NCBI GenBank assembly: GCA_035772405.1
Contig: JAYKKM010000192.1
Location: 62,001 to 126,000 of the forward strand
DNA: 64,000 nucleotides
Source of the DNA: Chrysogorgia sp. JL179-B06
Taxonomy: Eukaryota; Cnidaria; Anthozoa; Scleralcyonacea; Chrysogorgiidae
Direction of reading: 5' to 3'
The position numbers were made by a program, and so were the translations under genes. How positions within the stretch are numbered: position 1 is the stretch's first letter; each line of letters begins with the position of its first letter. Of the stretch, positions 33,396-42,738 are shown one piece after another. Under the pieces are notes generated by a model, which was not told the DNA's origin, ran no database searches, and worked only from the letters and a program-made list of their open reading frames with translations.

Positions 33396-33968
33396 ATGAA
33401 GAAAGTTGGTAAACTAGAAATCGTGATTGGTCCCATGTTTGCAGGAAAAACAACAGAGACTCTTCGCAGGTTAGTTGCGTTAAGTAAATCAGGGCTTAGA
33501 GTCCTTTACATGAACAACGCAGGCGACACCAGACGAACTGACCACACGTTCTCCACACATCGTCAGACCATCGTTGTTGGATCAGACAGTTTACCCGCGA
33601 AGTTAATCACCAACCTCCCAAGTTCTTTCGAGCTAGCTGGCTACGACGTCATTGGTATTGACGAAGGCCATTGGTACTCTGATCTACTCCCAGTTATTCG
33701 TGAGTACATCAAAGCTGGCATTCATGTCATTATTTGTGGTCTCATAGCGACAGAGCGCTTAAAAAGACTTGGTGAGCTCGACACACTGTTCTCAGTAGCG
33801 GACGACATCACGTTTCTAAAAGCGTATTGCGCTGTTTGTCGCGACACTCGCGGAACAACTGTTGAAGCGCCATTCAATTGGAGATATAATCCAGGACCAT
33901 CGTTTGTTGGTGGTGCTGAGCAATACAGAGCAGTGTGCAGACGTCATCATCCTTCCACACAAAATTAA
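33396..33968 (+). CDS. TK: thymidine kinase (type II, TK1-like)
   Basis: 190 codons, intact. Transfers the gamma phosphate of ATP to thymidine, making dTMP for DNA synthesis. Walker A GPMFAGKTTE (residues about 11-20), Walker B plus catalytic Glu in VIGIDEGHWY (Asp-Glu as in DE-A-Q), the nucleoside-binding region VIICGLIATE, and the zinc site CAVCRDTRG (C-x2-C) with CRRHH near the C-terminus; the lasso loop VGGAEQYRAVC carries the Tyr. Length matches viral and bacterial TK1. The initiation ATG is 33396, since the frame upstream overlaps the previous gene. A thymidine kinase is common in large DNA viruses but not part of the usual Polinton set, so it was probably gained. Confidence 0.93.
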   Translation: MKKVGKLEIVIGPMFAGKTTETLRRLVALSKSGLRVLYMNNAGDTRRTDHTFSTHRQTIVVGSDSLPAKLITNLPSSFELAGYDVIGIDEGHWYSDLLPVIREYIKAGIHVIICGLIATERLKRLGELDTLFSVADDITFLKAYCAVCRDTRGTTVEAPFNWRYNPGPSFVGGAEQYRAVCRRHHPSTQN

Positions 33969-34097
33969 GGGTGCTCTCGGATACCCCACTTTTTTAAATT
34001 TAGACATTGGTCACGTGAAGCGTCCAATGTCATAGAAACATTTTTTCACACACACATAAAATTAGTCGCGCGCCACACAGATGTCTCTCGTGGTTAC
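33969..34097. terminator. short convergent intergenic region with hairpin
   Basis: Lies between two converging stop codons. GACATTGG at 34003-34010 pairs with CCAATGTC at 34024-34031 (13-base loop containing CACGTG). Could end transcription or form 3' ends of both transcripts; inference. Confidence 0.4.
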
Positions 34098-34829
34098 TTA
34101 ACGCTGCTTTATTTTTAAGTTTACGAAAACACTGGGAACATTTTGAAACCCAACGTCAAAGAAATATTTTATTACTGTAGTAATAGCGTCGTCGTACGAG
34201 TCGCACAACAATGTTAGATAACCAGCGGACTTATATCTGAGTAGCAGAGAGTCTTGCTCTTTGGATGTCTTACCTGTGCCACCTGGGTTCTTGAACTCAA
34301 TCACAAGTCCGCTGTGCTGTCGGTTTGCATTAGCAATAATCAAGTCGGGTGTCCCACGTTGGTAACCTTTTTTCCACGAATTTATTCTTTTACTTGAAGT
34401 GTCTTGATTCTCACCACAAGCAGCTATCAAAATAGCTTCCGGATAATATTTCCTAAGAAAGCCAACGACTTTCGTGTGAAGATCGAACTCGGTGATCATT
34501 TTAAACTGATTGTGTTTGAGACCAACGTCAGCTAAACCCTTTCTAATGCTTGGCAAGACTTCTGAGTGCACCCACCTTCCGAACTGTTTCGCACGCTCCA
34601 TTTTACTCGAGAACGTTAATGAGTAGACCCCAAGTTCGTTGATAAACGAGGCCTGTTCCATCTTCATTTTACAGTCAGGTTCGACGTGGTCGTGTACTGC
34701 ATCTTTTGGTCTAGCATAACCTAGAGCGCTCGCGACTTCTTTTGCTTTGAACCATATGTCACCGTTGTGATTAACCGTCGTGATTTGATGACCGTCGAAA
34801 TCGAATAGTTGGAGTATTGCGGAAGTCAT
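34098..34829 (-). CDS. Bro-N / VRR-NUC-like nuclease fusion protein
   Basis: Intact, about 243 codons from ATG 34829. Residues about 4-100 are a Bro-N domain (FDFDGHQITTV, DIWFKAKEVASALGYARP, INELGVYSLTF, FGRWVHSEVLPSIRKG), a DNA-binding module of baculovirus BRO and phage antirepressors. The C-terminal half carries a PD-(D/E)xK-type core: GTPDLII (Asp), GLVIEFKNPGG (Glu-x-Lys) and TSKEQDSLLLRYKSAGY (Gln), the layout of VRR-NUC nucleases and Holliday-junction resolvases. It may cut branched DNA or junctions during replication or packaging. A fusion of these two domains in a Polinton is unusual. Upstream is ACTATATAGTG, a promoter-like sequence. Confidence 0.85.
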   Translation of the reverse strand: MTSAILQLFDFDGHQITTVNHNGDIWFKAKEVASALGYARPKDAVHDHVEPDCKMKMEQASFINELGVYSLTFSSKMERAKQFGRWVHSEVLPSIRKGLADVGLKHNQFKMITEFDLHTKVVGFLRKYYPEAILIAACGENQDTSSKRINSWKKGYQRGTPDLIIANANRQHSGLVIEFKNPGGTGKTSKEQDSLLLRYKSAGYLTLLCDSYDDAITTVIKYFFDVGFQNVPSVFVNLKIKQR

Positions 34830-34989
34830 CACTATATAGTCTCCCACAAAAAAAAAACTACTCGATGTGGGCGCTAGGTTTTTTATAAATCTGGTTTGTT
34901 GTGTACCAACGCATCAGATGTGTTTTATTAGTCTTCGGTTTGCTACGTCGTCTGAAAAAGTTTCTAATGTTACGAACCAGCTTTCTAAA

Positions 34990-35022
34990 TCTTCGAAGCT
35001 GAGATCTTCGAAGCTGAGACCA
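34990..35022. repeat. tandem pair of TCTTCGAAGCTGAGA
   Basis: Two direct copies (minus-strand reading GGTCTCAGCTTCGAAGA) just after the stop codon of the small gene at 35035. The same pair follows the stop at 40861 on the other strand. Confidence 0.75.
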
Positions 35023-35034
35023 ACCCATTTTAAC

Positions 35035-35241
35035 TTAGGTCACGTCTCCCACCACTCCCACAGTGTCTGACTCTGGTAACATAATAGGTTTGCCGTAAGT
35101 CTTTTTAGACCTCATACCAATCTCAGCGTGGAGCTCGAGAGTTATATCACCGCGACCAAATGATCCACCAGCTTTGAACATGTGATCAGTCGTTTTATTT
35201 ATTTTATATATTTCATGAGGTCTCGAAATACATGCTCCCAT
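35035..35241 (-). CDS. small protein with N-terminal MGACIS signal
   Basis: 68 codons, intact, immediately after the fibre-like gene (stop and start adjoin at 35241/35242). Begins MGACISRPHEIY: Gly2 and Ser6 fit the consensus for N-myristoylation and Cys4 could be palmitoylated, so membrane attachment is likely. Rest is polar. Function unknown; a membrane-linked virion protein is an inference. Confidence 0.6.
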   Translation of the reverse strand: MGACISRPHEIYKINKTTDHMFKAGGSFGRGDITLELHAEIGMRSKKTYGKPIMLPESDTVGVVGDVT

Positions 35242-36195
35242 TTACTTTATACCATATTCCTTCATCATTTCTCCACCCATGATTATGATGTCTCGGTTTG
35301 TCATGTAACCACTCACAATTTTCACACCGTAGAATTCTACCAACGATAGGTACGCATAGGGTGCGAGTGGTATTCTTGGTCGGTGTATTCCAAAAATTGT
35401 TCCATAGGGTGTGCCTATCTTTTTCATGTTCGCTATGAAGTCTGAATCGGTTGACTTGATGTTGTTGACCCTGACATGTGAATTGCTCATTTGCCAGTGT
35501 ATTGATATCATATGCATTTTACTTATGTCAACACCACTTGGAATAGTGCATATGCTCTCCATTGCTGGGATGCTACCACCATACGCGAGTCCATTAGTCA
35601 TGCCAGTCTTGTACCCTATGAACTTATCCCACTGACCGTCGTCGTTTGATATAATTGTCTCCCAATTTGACCCTGTGGCTCTCATAGGTAACCGCACCAC
35701 AACAAAAATGGAGAGATCACACCATTGCATACTGGGGCAATTAAAATGAAGGACTGACTCAAGTGGGATTGGTGCTAACTCGGGGGATAGAAAACTATGG
35801 CCTGCACCGTTGACGCCAATAATAGGACCATAGGTTGAGTTGTTTTGCACTAACATACTTGTCGCGTCACCGATAGCTTTCACTTTGGAGGTGCTACTAT
35901 GGAGGTCCACGTTTTTCACAGCGTGTGTGTTGGTGTTGAAGTCAAACACGACGTTGTGGTGTCGCACTTTGAAGTAAAGCGGTAAATACAATTGCTCTAA
36001 GACTTTTTTATTGATGACGTCTAGGTCGTCGACTGGGTCTGCTACGTTTTTTATTGCTGAGCCTTGCATGTCTATTAGTCCGGACATCCTTCCACCGGTC
36101 ACACTTAATTTGGGATCTTCGTCCAGATGCCTTTTCGTTCTCTTTAGTATTTTATCGTGAGGGTTGTCAGACTCATACCCATAGTTTAGACTCAT
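35242..36195 (-). CDS. fibre-like attachment or tail protein
   Basis: 317 codons, intact. N-terminal region has GGRMSGLIDMQGSAIKNVAD and PVDDLDVINKKVLEQ, the repeat phrasing (GN-I-M-x-G-x-I-x-N-x-x-D-P) seen in fibre shafts of phages and Polintons. The C-terminal two thirds are strand-rich with a lectin-like feel (AGHSFLSPELAPIPLE, MISIHWQMSNSHVRV, LSLVEFYGVKI). Such proteins project from the capsid and bind host surfaces. Lies in a leftward block with the protein at 36198. Evidence is the shaft phrasing and context; no catalytic residue is implied. Confidence 0.65.
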   Translation of the reverse strand: MSLNYGYESDNPHDKILKRTKRHLDEDPKLSVTGGRMSGLIDMQGSAIKNVADPVDDLDVINKKVLEQLYLPLYFKVRHHNVVFDFNTNTHAVKNVDLHSSTSKVKAIGDATSMLVQNNSTYGPIIGVNGAGHSFLSPELAPIPLESVLHFNCPSMQWCDLSIFVVVRLPMRATGSNWETIISNDDGQWDKFIGYKTGMTNGLAYGGSIPAMESICTIPSGVDISKMHMISIHWQMSNSHVRVNNIKSTDSDFIANMKKIGTPYGTIFGIHRPRIPLAPYAYLSLVEFYGVKIVSGYMTNRDIIIMGGEMMKEYGIK

Positions 36196-36197
36196 TA

Positions 36198-37611
36198 CTA
36201 CTTCAAGGTGTATTTGGTTAGTAGATATCCAGAGACTGCTGAGAACCCTAACACTATCGCTAGCGTTGTCGTGTCTGACTTACTTGTGGTGGTCTGTGCT
36301 ATTTGATTGGTGGTAACCACTGTTTTCTTCACGGGTGGTACCAAGTTAGTCACCACATTTTCTTGGTGGACTTTTTTTAGCCACAGTCGTTGGTGTTGTT
36401 GCATTCAAGCGAGTGTTCACTCCAAATTTCATGGACTCTGTGGCAATCTTTAATAAGTTGTTGTACCCAGCGATTTTATTCTTGAGTATCACCACATTAC
36501 TTGGCATCAACCATGTACTTGGCGACACTGCAAGATTTTGGACAACGTTGGTGTCTCTAATCGATTTGTTCATGTTGAGAATCCATGTCGATACGTCGTA
36601 GTTGATAACGCTGTCAGAAAACAACTTTCGGAATTCTTGTTGGGTTTCTAGACTTCCTGCAGAACCACCGACGACCGATACACGTGTTCTCGCTTGCGCA
36701 CCAAGTGTGGAGTACACAAAGGCTTCTATACTTTGGTTTAGATATTGCAACCCAATGTTGGTAAAGCCGTCTGACAATCGCGCGACGTATCGTTTATAAT
36801 CGTTCTGAACGTCGTTGAGTGTGTAGACTCTGGACTCACCTGTTGTACCATCGCTCAGGACTTTATTCTGGTAGTAGTGTTTTCTGGGGATCTTAGAAAT
36901 CTTACCATACAATTCGGAAGCGTTGAATTCTCTACTTATTGATTTCATGGTCTCACCACCTTCCATTCTTCTGAGAAGTCTCCTAATGGTGAAGTACACA
37001 TGAAATCTCATCACACTTGTGACCACAGGGTGAACTTCTTGTGACACTGATAAATGTTGCAGCGAGACTCCACAACAGAAACTCGCACAATACGTCGCAA
37101 ACACAACACGATAGTAAGATTCGCTGTCGTCCCACTCTGACATGGTCTTTGACGTGGTGATTTGTAAGGTTGGTAGCTTTGACATGAAGTAGCTATTTTG
37201 GTTAACAAAAACTTTGAAGTTATTCACTGGATAATTCAACACATTTTCTGTTGGATAGCCATCCCAAAGTCCCCAGTGGTTCCTATGACCTTTTGGTAGT
37301 GGTTGGATAGCTCCACCGCCTTGCCATATTATTGGGAACTTACTATTGTGTAGCCACTTCCACATGTTTTTATCATTTTTGAAGGTTGCGCTGGTTATGT
37401 CTGTGCTAAGGATGTCGTTGTTTCTGAAATATATGTCGACACTCATGATTTTACCATCTTGTGAAATATTTGGATCGAACTCGAATTTGCTTAAAGTAGC
37501 GTGAGGGTACTTTTTGATAAGGTTTGCCTTTGCGTCGTGTGTAGCCTTCGATGTGTTAGCCATCGCGCGTTCGTAATGCTTTCCATAGTAGTCGTGAAGG
37601 GCTTTCTGCAT
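36198..37611 (-). pseudogene. membrane-anchored Polinton protein, one frameshift
   Basis: About 470 codons from ATG 37611 (in TTATATG). 36346-37611 is open through NASELYGKISKIPRKHYYQN and QLNATTPTTVAK-like text, then a frame change in a run of seven A near 36370-36376 separates the last 60 codons, which hold a hydrophobic C-terminal segment (TLAIVLGFSAVSGYLLTKY). A large protein with a C-terminal membrane helix and no enzyme motif is a common Polinton component; role unknown. The single lesion sits in a homopolymer and could be a sequencing error. Confidence 0.65.
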
Positions 37612-37633
37612 ATAATATACTGTATGTTATACA
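37612..37633. promoter_or_regulatory. 22-bp divergent promoter
   Basis: Only 22 bases (ATAATATACTGTATGTTATACA) separate the ATG of the leftward membrane protein and the ATG of the rightward candidate penton gene. TATA-like text reads on both strands. Confidence 0.55.
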
Positions 37634-38334
37634 TAATGCGAAAGTTGACGGTATTCATTGAAGGTGAAGAAAAAGTTGTGTCCTTTGACAACGCGATGAT
37701 GGTCATACACGATAATCCATACATTATGGTCAAGACAGCCACTGTGTTTTGGGACTACCATAACACAACAAATGACGACAGCATTCAGGTCTTCACGCTG
37801 GATGACTCTAGGGTTGGCTCTTTTAAAAAGATTAAAGTGGGTGAAGGGTACTTTAGCTTCGACGCACTGGTCAAAGTTTTGAAACATGAGTCTAACGAGC
37901 ATAAGGTAAATCTCGAGATAGAGAAACTGGTGCCCACAAGCAAATGTAGGGTTAAGGTTAGTAGCTCAGCTGTGTTAGACACCATTGGGCCTCTACTTGG
38001 TTTCGCGAAGGGTGAGGTGATTCAGAACGACTCACAGTGGCACACTAGCCCAAACGAGGTCGACATGTATAAAGGTCTGAAGTACGTAGAAGTTTCGTGC
38101 GACGTTGTTGAAACGGAGGGCAATGTGGGTATTGATGAGAAGCGTAGCAATGTGATCACAACGTTGCCAATACCCACTGAACAGTCTTTGAATGGGTCAG
38201 TGCAACGTCACGTGGACATCGAGTCTAAGGTGGGTATTAAAAAAGGCGTTTACTCAAGTATAACATTTCGTGTCAAACCAAATAACGGCGATCTCAAAAT
38301 TGGCGCGGTGCTATTGGAACTGTATATTGTGTGA
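37634..38334 (+). CDS. candidate penton / minor capsid protein
   Basis: 233 codons, intact, ATG 37634 (MRKLTVFIEGEEKVVSF). Strand-rich throughout with no enzyme motif; ends KPNNGDLKIGAVLLELYIV. Its size, beta-rich nature and position at the head of the integrase and capsid block fit the single-jelly-roll minor capsid (penton) protein of Polintons, which caps the five-fold vertices. The assignment is by context and secondary-structure look, not by direct motif match. Stop at 38332-38334 is five bases before the integrase ATG. Confidence 0.5.
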
Positions 38335-38339
38335 ATTAT

Positions 38340-39442
38340 ATGGAACTTGGTGTGGAGACAGAACAAGGGTTGAGAGACATTTATTATGATCCTAAGACAG
38401 GGTTTAGTGGTGCAGAGAGGTTGTATCAAAGCGCATTAGGAGACGGATTGAAAGTAACTAGAAAAACAGTGAAAGAGTGGTTGACCATGCAGGACACTTA
38501 CACTAGGTACAAACCCATTGTGAGAAGACATAAGTTCCGCGCGACTTTTGTTGGATTTCTTGGTGAAGAGCTCCAAATGGACTTAGTGGACATGAGTAAG
38601 TACTCGAAACAGAACAAAGGGTACTATTGGATATTGACAGGCATTGAAATATTGAGTAGATACGCTTTTGGTATTGCGGTGTATAGAAAAGACACTAAGA
38701 ACATGACTGAGGCTGTTGGAGAGCTATTGAATGACTTTAAAGATCGGTTTGGAGCCACACCTAAGTTAGCTCAATTTGATGATGGACTTGAGTTCTACAA
38801 CGTTGGGGTGAAAAGCTTGTTGAAAGAACATGGTGTTGAATATTTCAGCACTAAGAGTGATAAAAAGGCTGCTGTTGTCGAGCGTTTTAATAGAAGTCTC
38901 AAGAGTGTTATGTGGAAGTCTTTTATGCCCGTGGAACGTACAAATGGATTGACGTTCTTGACCAATTTGTGGACAATTATAATAGCAATGTGAATCGAAG
39001 CGTTATGATGAAGCCAAAGGATGTCGATAAGTCGAATGAAGGCGAAGTTTGGACCACTTTGTTTGGTCACCAATTTGCAGACAACCCATTGCCGAAGTTC
39101 AAGGTCGGCGAGTCGGTGAGAATTAGTAAATACAAGAGTGTGTTCACAAAGGGCTACGAAGCCAACTTCACTGAAGAGCTGTTTAAAGTGGTGAAAGTTA
39201 TTCGTGGTGATCCGAATGTGTACGAAATTGAGGACATAAGTGGTGAACAGATTATTGGGAAGTTTTATGAGCAGGAATTATCGCTGGTCAATAAGAAACA
39301 TGGTGACGACGTGTACAGAGTTGAAAAGGTGTTGAAAAGAAAGAAAGTCAGAGGGAAGAAGATGGCGCTGGTCAAATGGTTGGGTTATGAGAGCAAACAT
39401 AACTCGTGGGTACCAGAAAGCGACATTCAAAATGTGAGCTAA
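38340..39442 (+). pseudogene. INT: retrovirus-type integrase with chromodomain, one frameshift
   Basis: Inserts the element into host DNA. ATG 38340 lies in ATTATATGG. The core follows with the three catalytic acidic residues: LQMDLVDMSKY (Asp), AQFDDGLEFYN (Asp) and AAVVERFNRSLKS (Glu). About codon 195 the frame changes (near 38910-38925); the other frame continues with TYKWIDVLDQFVDNYN to a C-terminal chromodomain (YRVEKVLKRKK, MALVKWLGYESKHNSWVPES, about 39310-39435) that would target methylated histone. All catalytic residues are in the first frame. Preceded by the penton candidate, followed by 39449. Confidence 0.93.
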
Positions 39443-39448
39443 TGTAAT

Positions 39449-40861
39449 ATGGCTGAAGGTGGGGAAGGTTATGACGAGATTGAGATGGAGAACTTAGATA
39501 GACTTGATAGGTACACTGATGATCAAATAGATGTCGAACTTGAGAGTATCTCTAAAGCTTACAATTTACTTGACGATAGGTACGCCAGCGATGACATGTC
39601 AGACGTTGAGCACGTCGAGTATGAAAAATTGTTTGGGAGAATGACTAGATTTCAGGATGAGCAAGAGAGGAGGTTTCAAGAAAAAGAGACGTCGTTTATC
39701 GACACTGACGATGGTGAAACGGTGACAATAAGGGGAACCACACAGAAGTCCCCACGGTAGAGTTTGTCGAACAGGAGTCGTTTGGTGACGTTAGTGACAC
39801 AAGCTTCAATATAGCTACTGGAAAGTCGGACGATATCGAGAGGAGACTTGGTGAACTAAAAGTGCATAACAAAGAGGTGATAAAAAATCAAGTAAAAAGA
39901 ATCAGGCTAATAGATAAGAAAATACGTGAGTTGTATAAAAAAAAACTCGGTCGTGATGACACGTCAAGGGAAATAGTCAACAGGTCGCAGGTGGTGGACT
40001 CAGGGTCTATTCTTTTCAAACCGATAAACAAAGATGGTGAACGAGGGACACTCAAACGAATTCTAATACCTGGGAAAAATGGTTTGATCTTCAGTAAAGA
40101 CAAGGGTAGTAAAAACGCGATCGAGCAGTTCAAACAGCTAGTTGGCCAAATCCCTGAGAACACAGAAACAACAGTCGTCACAACAGTCGTCACAACAGAG
40201 GTGACTCCAGACGACTTTCCAGTAATTGGGACAAAAGTGGGCTATGACGACATACGTGGGCTAACACAAAACGAAAACCGCGAGCTGAATGGTGTGCTTA
40301 ATCCAAGCGACAGTGCGTTGCGTGAGTCAAGAATAGGTGACACTGGTGCGTTGCAAATACAAGCAGACTATTTCCAAAAGGCGATAGACGAAACGAATGG
40401 GAGATTGGCAGAGCTTGATAGAAAAGCTGACCAAATTAATCTCACGAGTGACGAAGATCGAGAGTACGCCGTCTCGTTTGAAAGAGTGGGAGGACTCGAG
40501 CAAGCCAGAGACAGAGCAGCAAGAAGTTGACATTGACAGATTGCAGAAACTCAAGGAATGGGCTAAAGAGAATATGGTTGGGTTGAGCGCTGTGGCAATT
40601 TCAGTAGCTGGAGTTATAACAACTATTATTATCGCTGGGAAGTCCGCTGTTGTGAAAGGCGCTATGGCCACGAGGTCATTTGCGCAGGCTGTTAAGAGCG
40701 CGATAACGAAGATGGGTCCATGGGCTGTTGGGTTGGCTAACTTAGTTTATAATGCGTTGGCGTTGGGTGCGAAGGGTCTCGCATGGTTGGCTCAAAATCT
40801 GTGGGTACTCGCGGTGATATTTGCGTGGTTCGCTTATGACTATTACAAGCTAAAACGGTAG
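39449..40861 (+). pseudogene. long membrane protein of the capsid block, broken
   Basis: About 470 codons in three frames. 39449-39760 begins MAEGGEGYDEIEMENLDRLD (start in AATATGG) and ends with a premature stop at 39758; the next frame (39766-40530) has VKRIRLIDKKIRELYKKKLG, a TVVTTVVTTEV repeat and NRELNGVLNPSDSALRES; the last (from about 40430) has DIDRLQKLKEWAKENM and two or three hydrophobic helices (GLSAVAISVAGVITTIII, GLAWLAQNLWVLAVIFAWF). The C-terminal WAKEN..G.SA.AISVAG..TTI pattern recurs in Polinton proteins next to the capsid gene. Possible structural or membrane role. At least two lesions. Confidence 0.65.
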
Positions 40862-40891
40862 TCTCAGCTTTGAGGGTCTCAGCTTCGAGGA
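40861..40891. repeat. tandem pair of GGTCTCAGCTTCGA
   Basis: Directly after the preceding stop codon: TCTCAGCTTTGAGG then GTCTCAGCTTCGAGG. Same sequence, opposite strand, as 34990-35022. Lies 23 bp before the capsid ATG. Confidence 0.75.
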
Positions 40892-40913
40892 TAACAAAAT
40901 ATGTGTAAAGTAT

Positions 40914-42152
40914 ATGAACGTCACGTCAGCAGAATTGAGTCCCGGTTTTAGACGAGCGACCATGGGCGTCATAAGAGGGGTGAGAACACAGCATGTGATC
41001 ACGTTGAACCCTAATAAAGTCAGTCCTGGTGAGGGACTTTACATTGATGTACCGAAGCTCAAGGTTAGTAGCTGTTTGGTGCCTGGGTCGTTGGGTCTAG
41101 TGTTCGACTTTAAGAATGCGAATGACAAAAGTTGGTTCTTGAATAATGTGAGCAAGTTGTTGGTTGAGAAACTTGTCGTGAAACTAGCTGGAGAAACTGT
41201 GTATGACAACAGTGAGGAAAGTTACACTGGTGTTTATCGCGACCTTTGGGAAAGTGTTACTGCGCGAGACCAAATGGTTGACTATGGTATTGGTGGTGAG
41301 AACTTGAGAAAATTAATTTCTAAGGATGACAGTGGCGCGACAAGTGGGAACGTTGCTAAAGTTAGCGACGCGTTGATGTTTGATGTGATTGGAACAAAGC
41401 AGCGGATAAAGCTTGGTAAGATTATGAATGACCACGGGTTGTACGCTCCTTTTAGCATGAACAACAACTTGCAGTATGTGATCACACTTCCAAAGGCCGC
41501 AGACATCATGGTGGCGCAATCTAATGAGAGTGTAGGTGGATACACTCTGGAGAACCTCGAGCTTGAGTACGAAACGATTGACAACCAGGAGCTCGCTGAC
41601 GAAATAGCGTCGGGTTATGCAAGTGGTCGTAGTTTGTCATACGAACACGTTACGTTGATGAAAACCACTGAATGGGATAAAGGTACGACCATTGTGAACG
41701 AGAATGTTAATCTACCAAGAAAAAGCATGAAGGCGATTGTGTTGCTATTCACGAATAAGGTGCGAACAGACAGCGAGGAGTTTCTTTACCCAAATATCGA
41801 GAGTGTTAGAGTCACAATTGAAGGTGTGCCAAATAGCGTGTACTCACAAGGCATTCCAAAGTCGAAATTCTATGCGGAAGCGAAACGGTTGTTTGGGTTG
41901 GGTGAAGAACACGCTCAGTTCATGACCATACAAAAGTTCTATAAAGATGGCTTCGCGTTAGTTATTGACTTGAGGAGCGTTCAAGATAATCGCAATGTCG
42001 CCACTGGCAAGAAAATCGTAAACACACAATCTGGTGTGCTTCTTGAAATCACTAAGAAAGCGACGACTGCAAATGTTATGTGTAGGGTGTTTGTGATGAG
42101 CGACGGATTAGTCAACTTCATGAACAATGGGTTGCAATCAATCCAGTATTAA
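40914..42152 (+). CDS. MCP: major capsid protein (double jelly-roll type)
   Basis: 412 codons, intact, ATG 40914 inside AAAGTATATGAACG. Recognised from Polinton capsid phrases: RGVRTQHVITLNPNKVSPGE, LYIDVPKLKVSSCLVPGSLG, KLLVEKLVVKLAGETVYDN and YTLENLELEYETIDNQELA, all strand-rich, followed by a second strand-rich half. Folds of this kind form the icosahedral lattice of Polinton virions. It is shorter than the largest Polinton capsid proteins. The ATPase follows 15 bases on. This gene shows no lesion, unlike its neighbours. Confidence 0.85.
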   Translation: MNVTSAELSPGFRRATMGVIRGVRTQHVITLNPNKVSPGEGLYIDVPKLKVSSCLVPGSLGLVFDFKNANDKSWFLNNVSKLLVEKLVVKLAGETVYDNSEESYTGVYRDLWESVTARDQMVDYGIGGENLRKLISKDDSGATSGNVAKVSDALMFDVIGTKQRIKLGKIMNDHGLYAPFSMNNNLQYVITLPKAADIMVAQSNESVGGYTLENLELEYETIDNQELADEIASGYASGRSLSYEHVTLMKTTEWDKGTTIVNENVNLPRKSMKAIVLLFTNKVRTDSEEFLYPNIESVRVTIEGVPNSVYSQGIPKSKFYAEAKRLFGLGEEHAQFMTIQKFYKDGFALVIDLRSVQDNRNVATGKKIVNTQSGVLLEITKKATTANVMCRVFVMSDGLVNFMNNGLQSIQY

Positions 42153-42167
42153 ATCAAACGCAATTTA

Positions 42168-42735
42168 ATGGAGACTCCGTTTAATGCGCTAATTGTTGGT
42201 ATGACAGCTTGTGGTAAGACGCATTATTTGCTTGACACTACATTGTGTTGATTTGCCCTACTTTCGAGTGGAATAAAGCGTATCAAGATTGGAAATATGT
42301 GCGCGACCCTGACGTGTTAGCGATAGACTGTGCGCAGGATAATGTTGACGCTGTTCTCAAGCACGTAACAAACACTTTTAAAGGCACTAACACTCTGATT
42401 GTGTTGGACGATTGCGCGAGTTCTCAAGACGTCAAGAATAGGACTAGTCAATTGGTCAACTTGGCTTTTAGCGCGCGACATTTTATGTTGAGCGTAATTG
42501 TCATCACACAACAACTGACGTCGATCGCAAAACCGTATAGAGAAAACATTAGCAAGCTCATTTGCTTTTACTGCCCTTTAGAAGTGATATGAAGGTTGTT
42601 ATTGACGATTACCTTGGAAACATTAGCAAAGAGGAAGCGTCGGCGATTGTGACCGCATTAAAAAATAATAAGTACGCTAGACTTGAAATCTCACTGCGCT
42701 ATCCATACAGTCACGAAGTTGTCGTTCCGCAATAA
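42168..42735 (+). pseudogene. ATP: packaging ATPase (FtsK/A32-like), two lesions
   Basis: DNA-packaging motor of the element. ATG 42168 leads into a Walker A loop LIVGMTACGKTHYLL. A stop at 42249-42251 follows a probable small deletion; a second frame (from about 42240) reads LICPTFEWNKAYQDWKYV, then Walker B NTLIVLDDCASSQDV and the sensor-like SVIVITQQLTS. Another frame change near 42585 leads to VVIDDYLGNISKEEASAI and the natural stop at 42733. Both P-loop and Walker B are intact. About 190 codons, normal for the family. Confidence 0.85.
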
Positions 42736-42738
42736 AAT

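Noticed and set aside
37501..37633. Upstream extension of the 37634 frame to 37501
   Set aside because: It overlaps the opposite gene start at 37611; ATG 37634 gives a normal N-terminus and sits after the divergent promoter.
42245..42592. Separate small ATP-binding gene
   Set aside because: It lacks a Walker A of its own; it is the second part of the packaging ATPase broken by a frame lesion.
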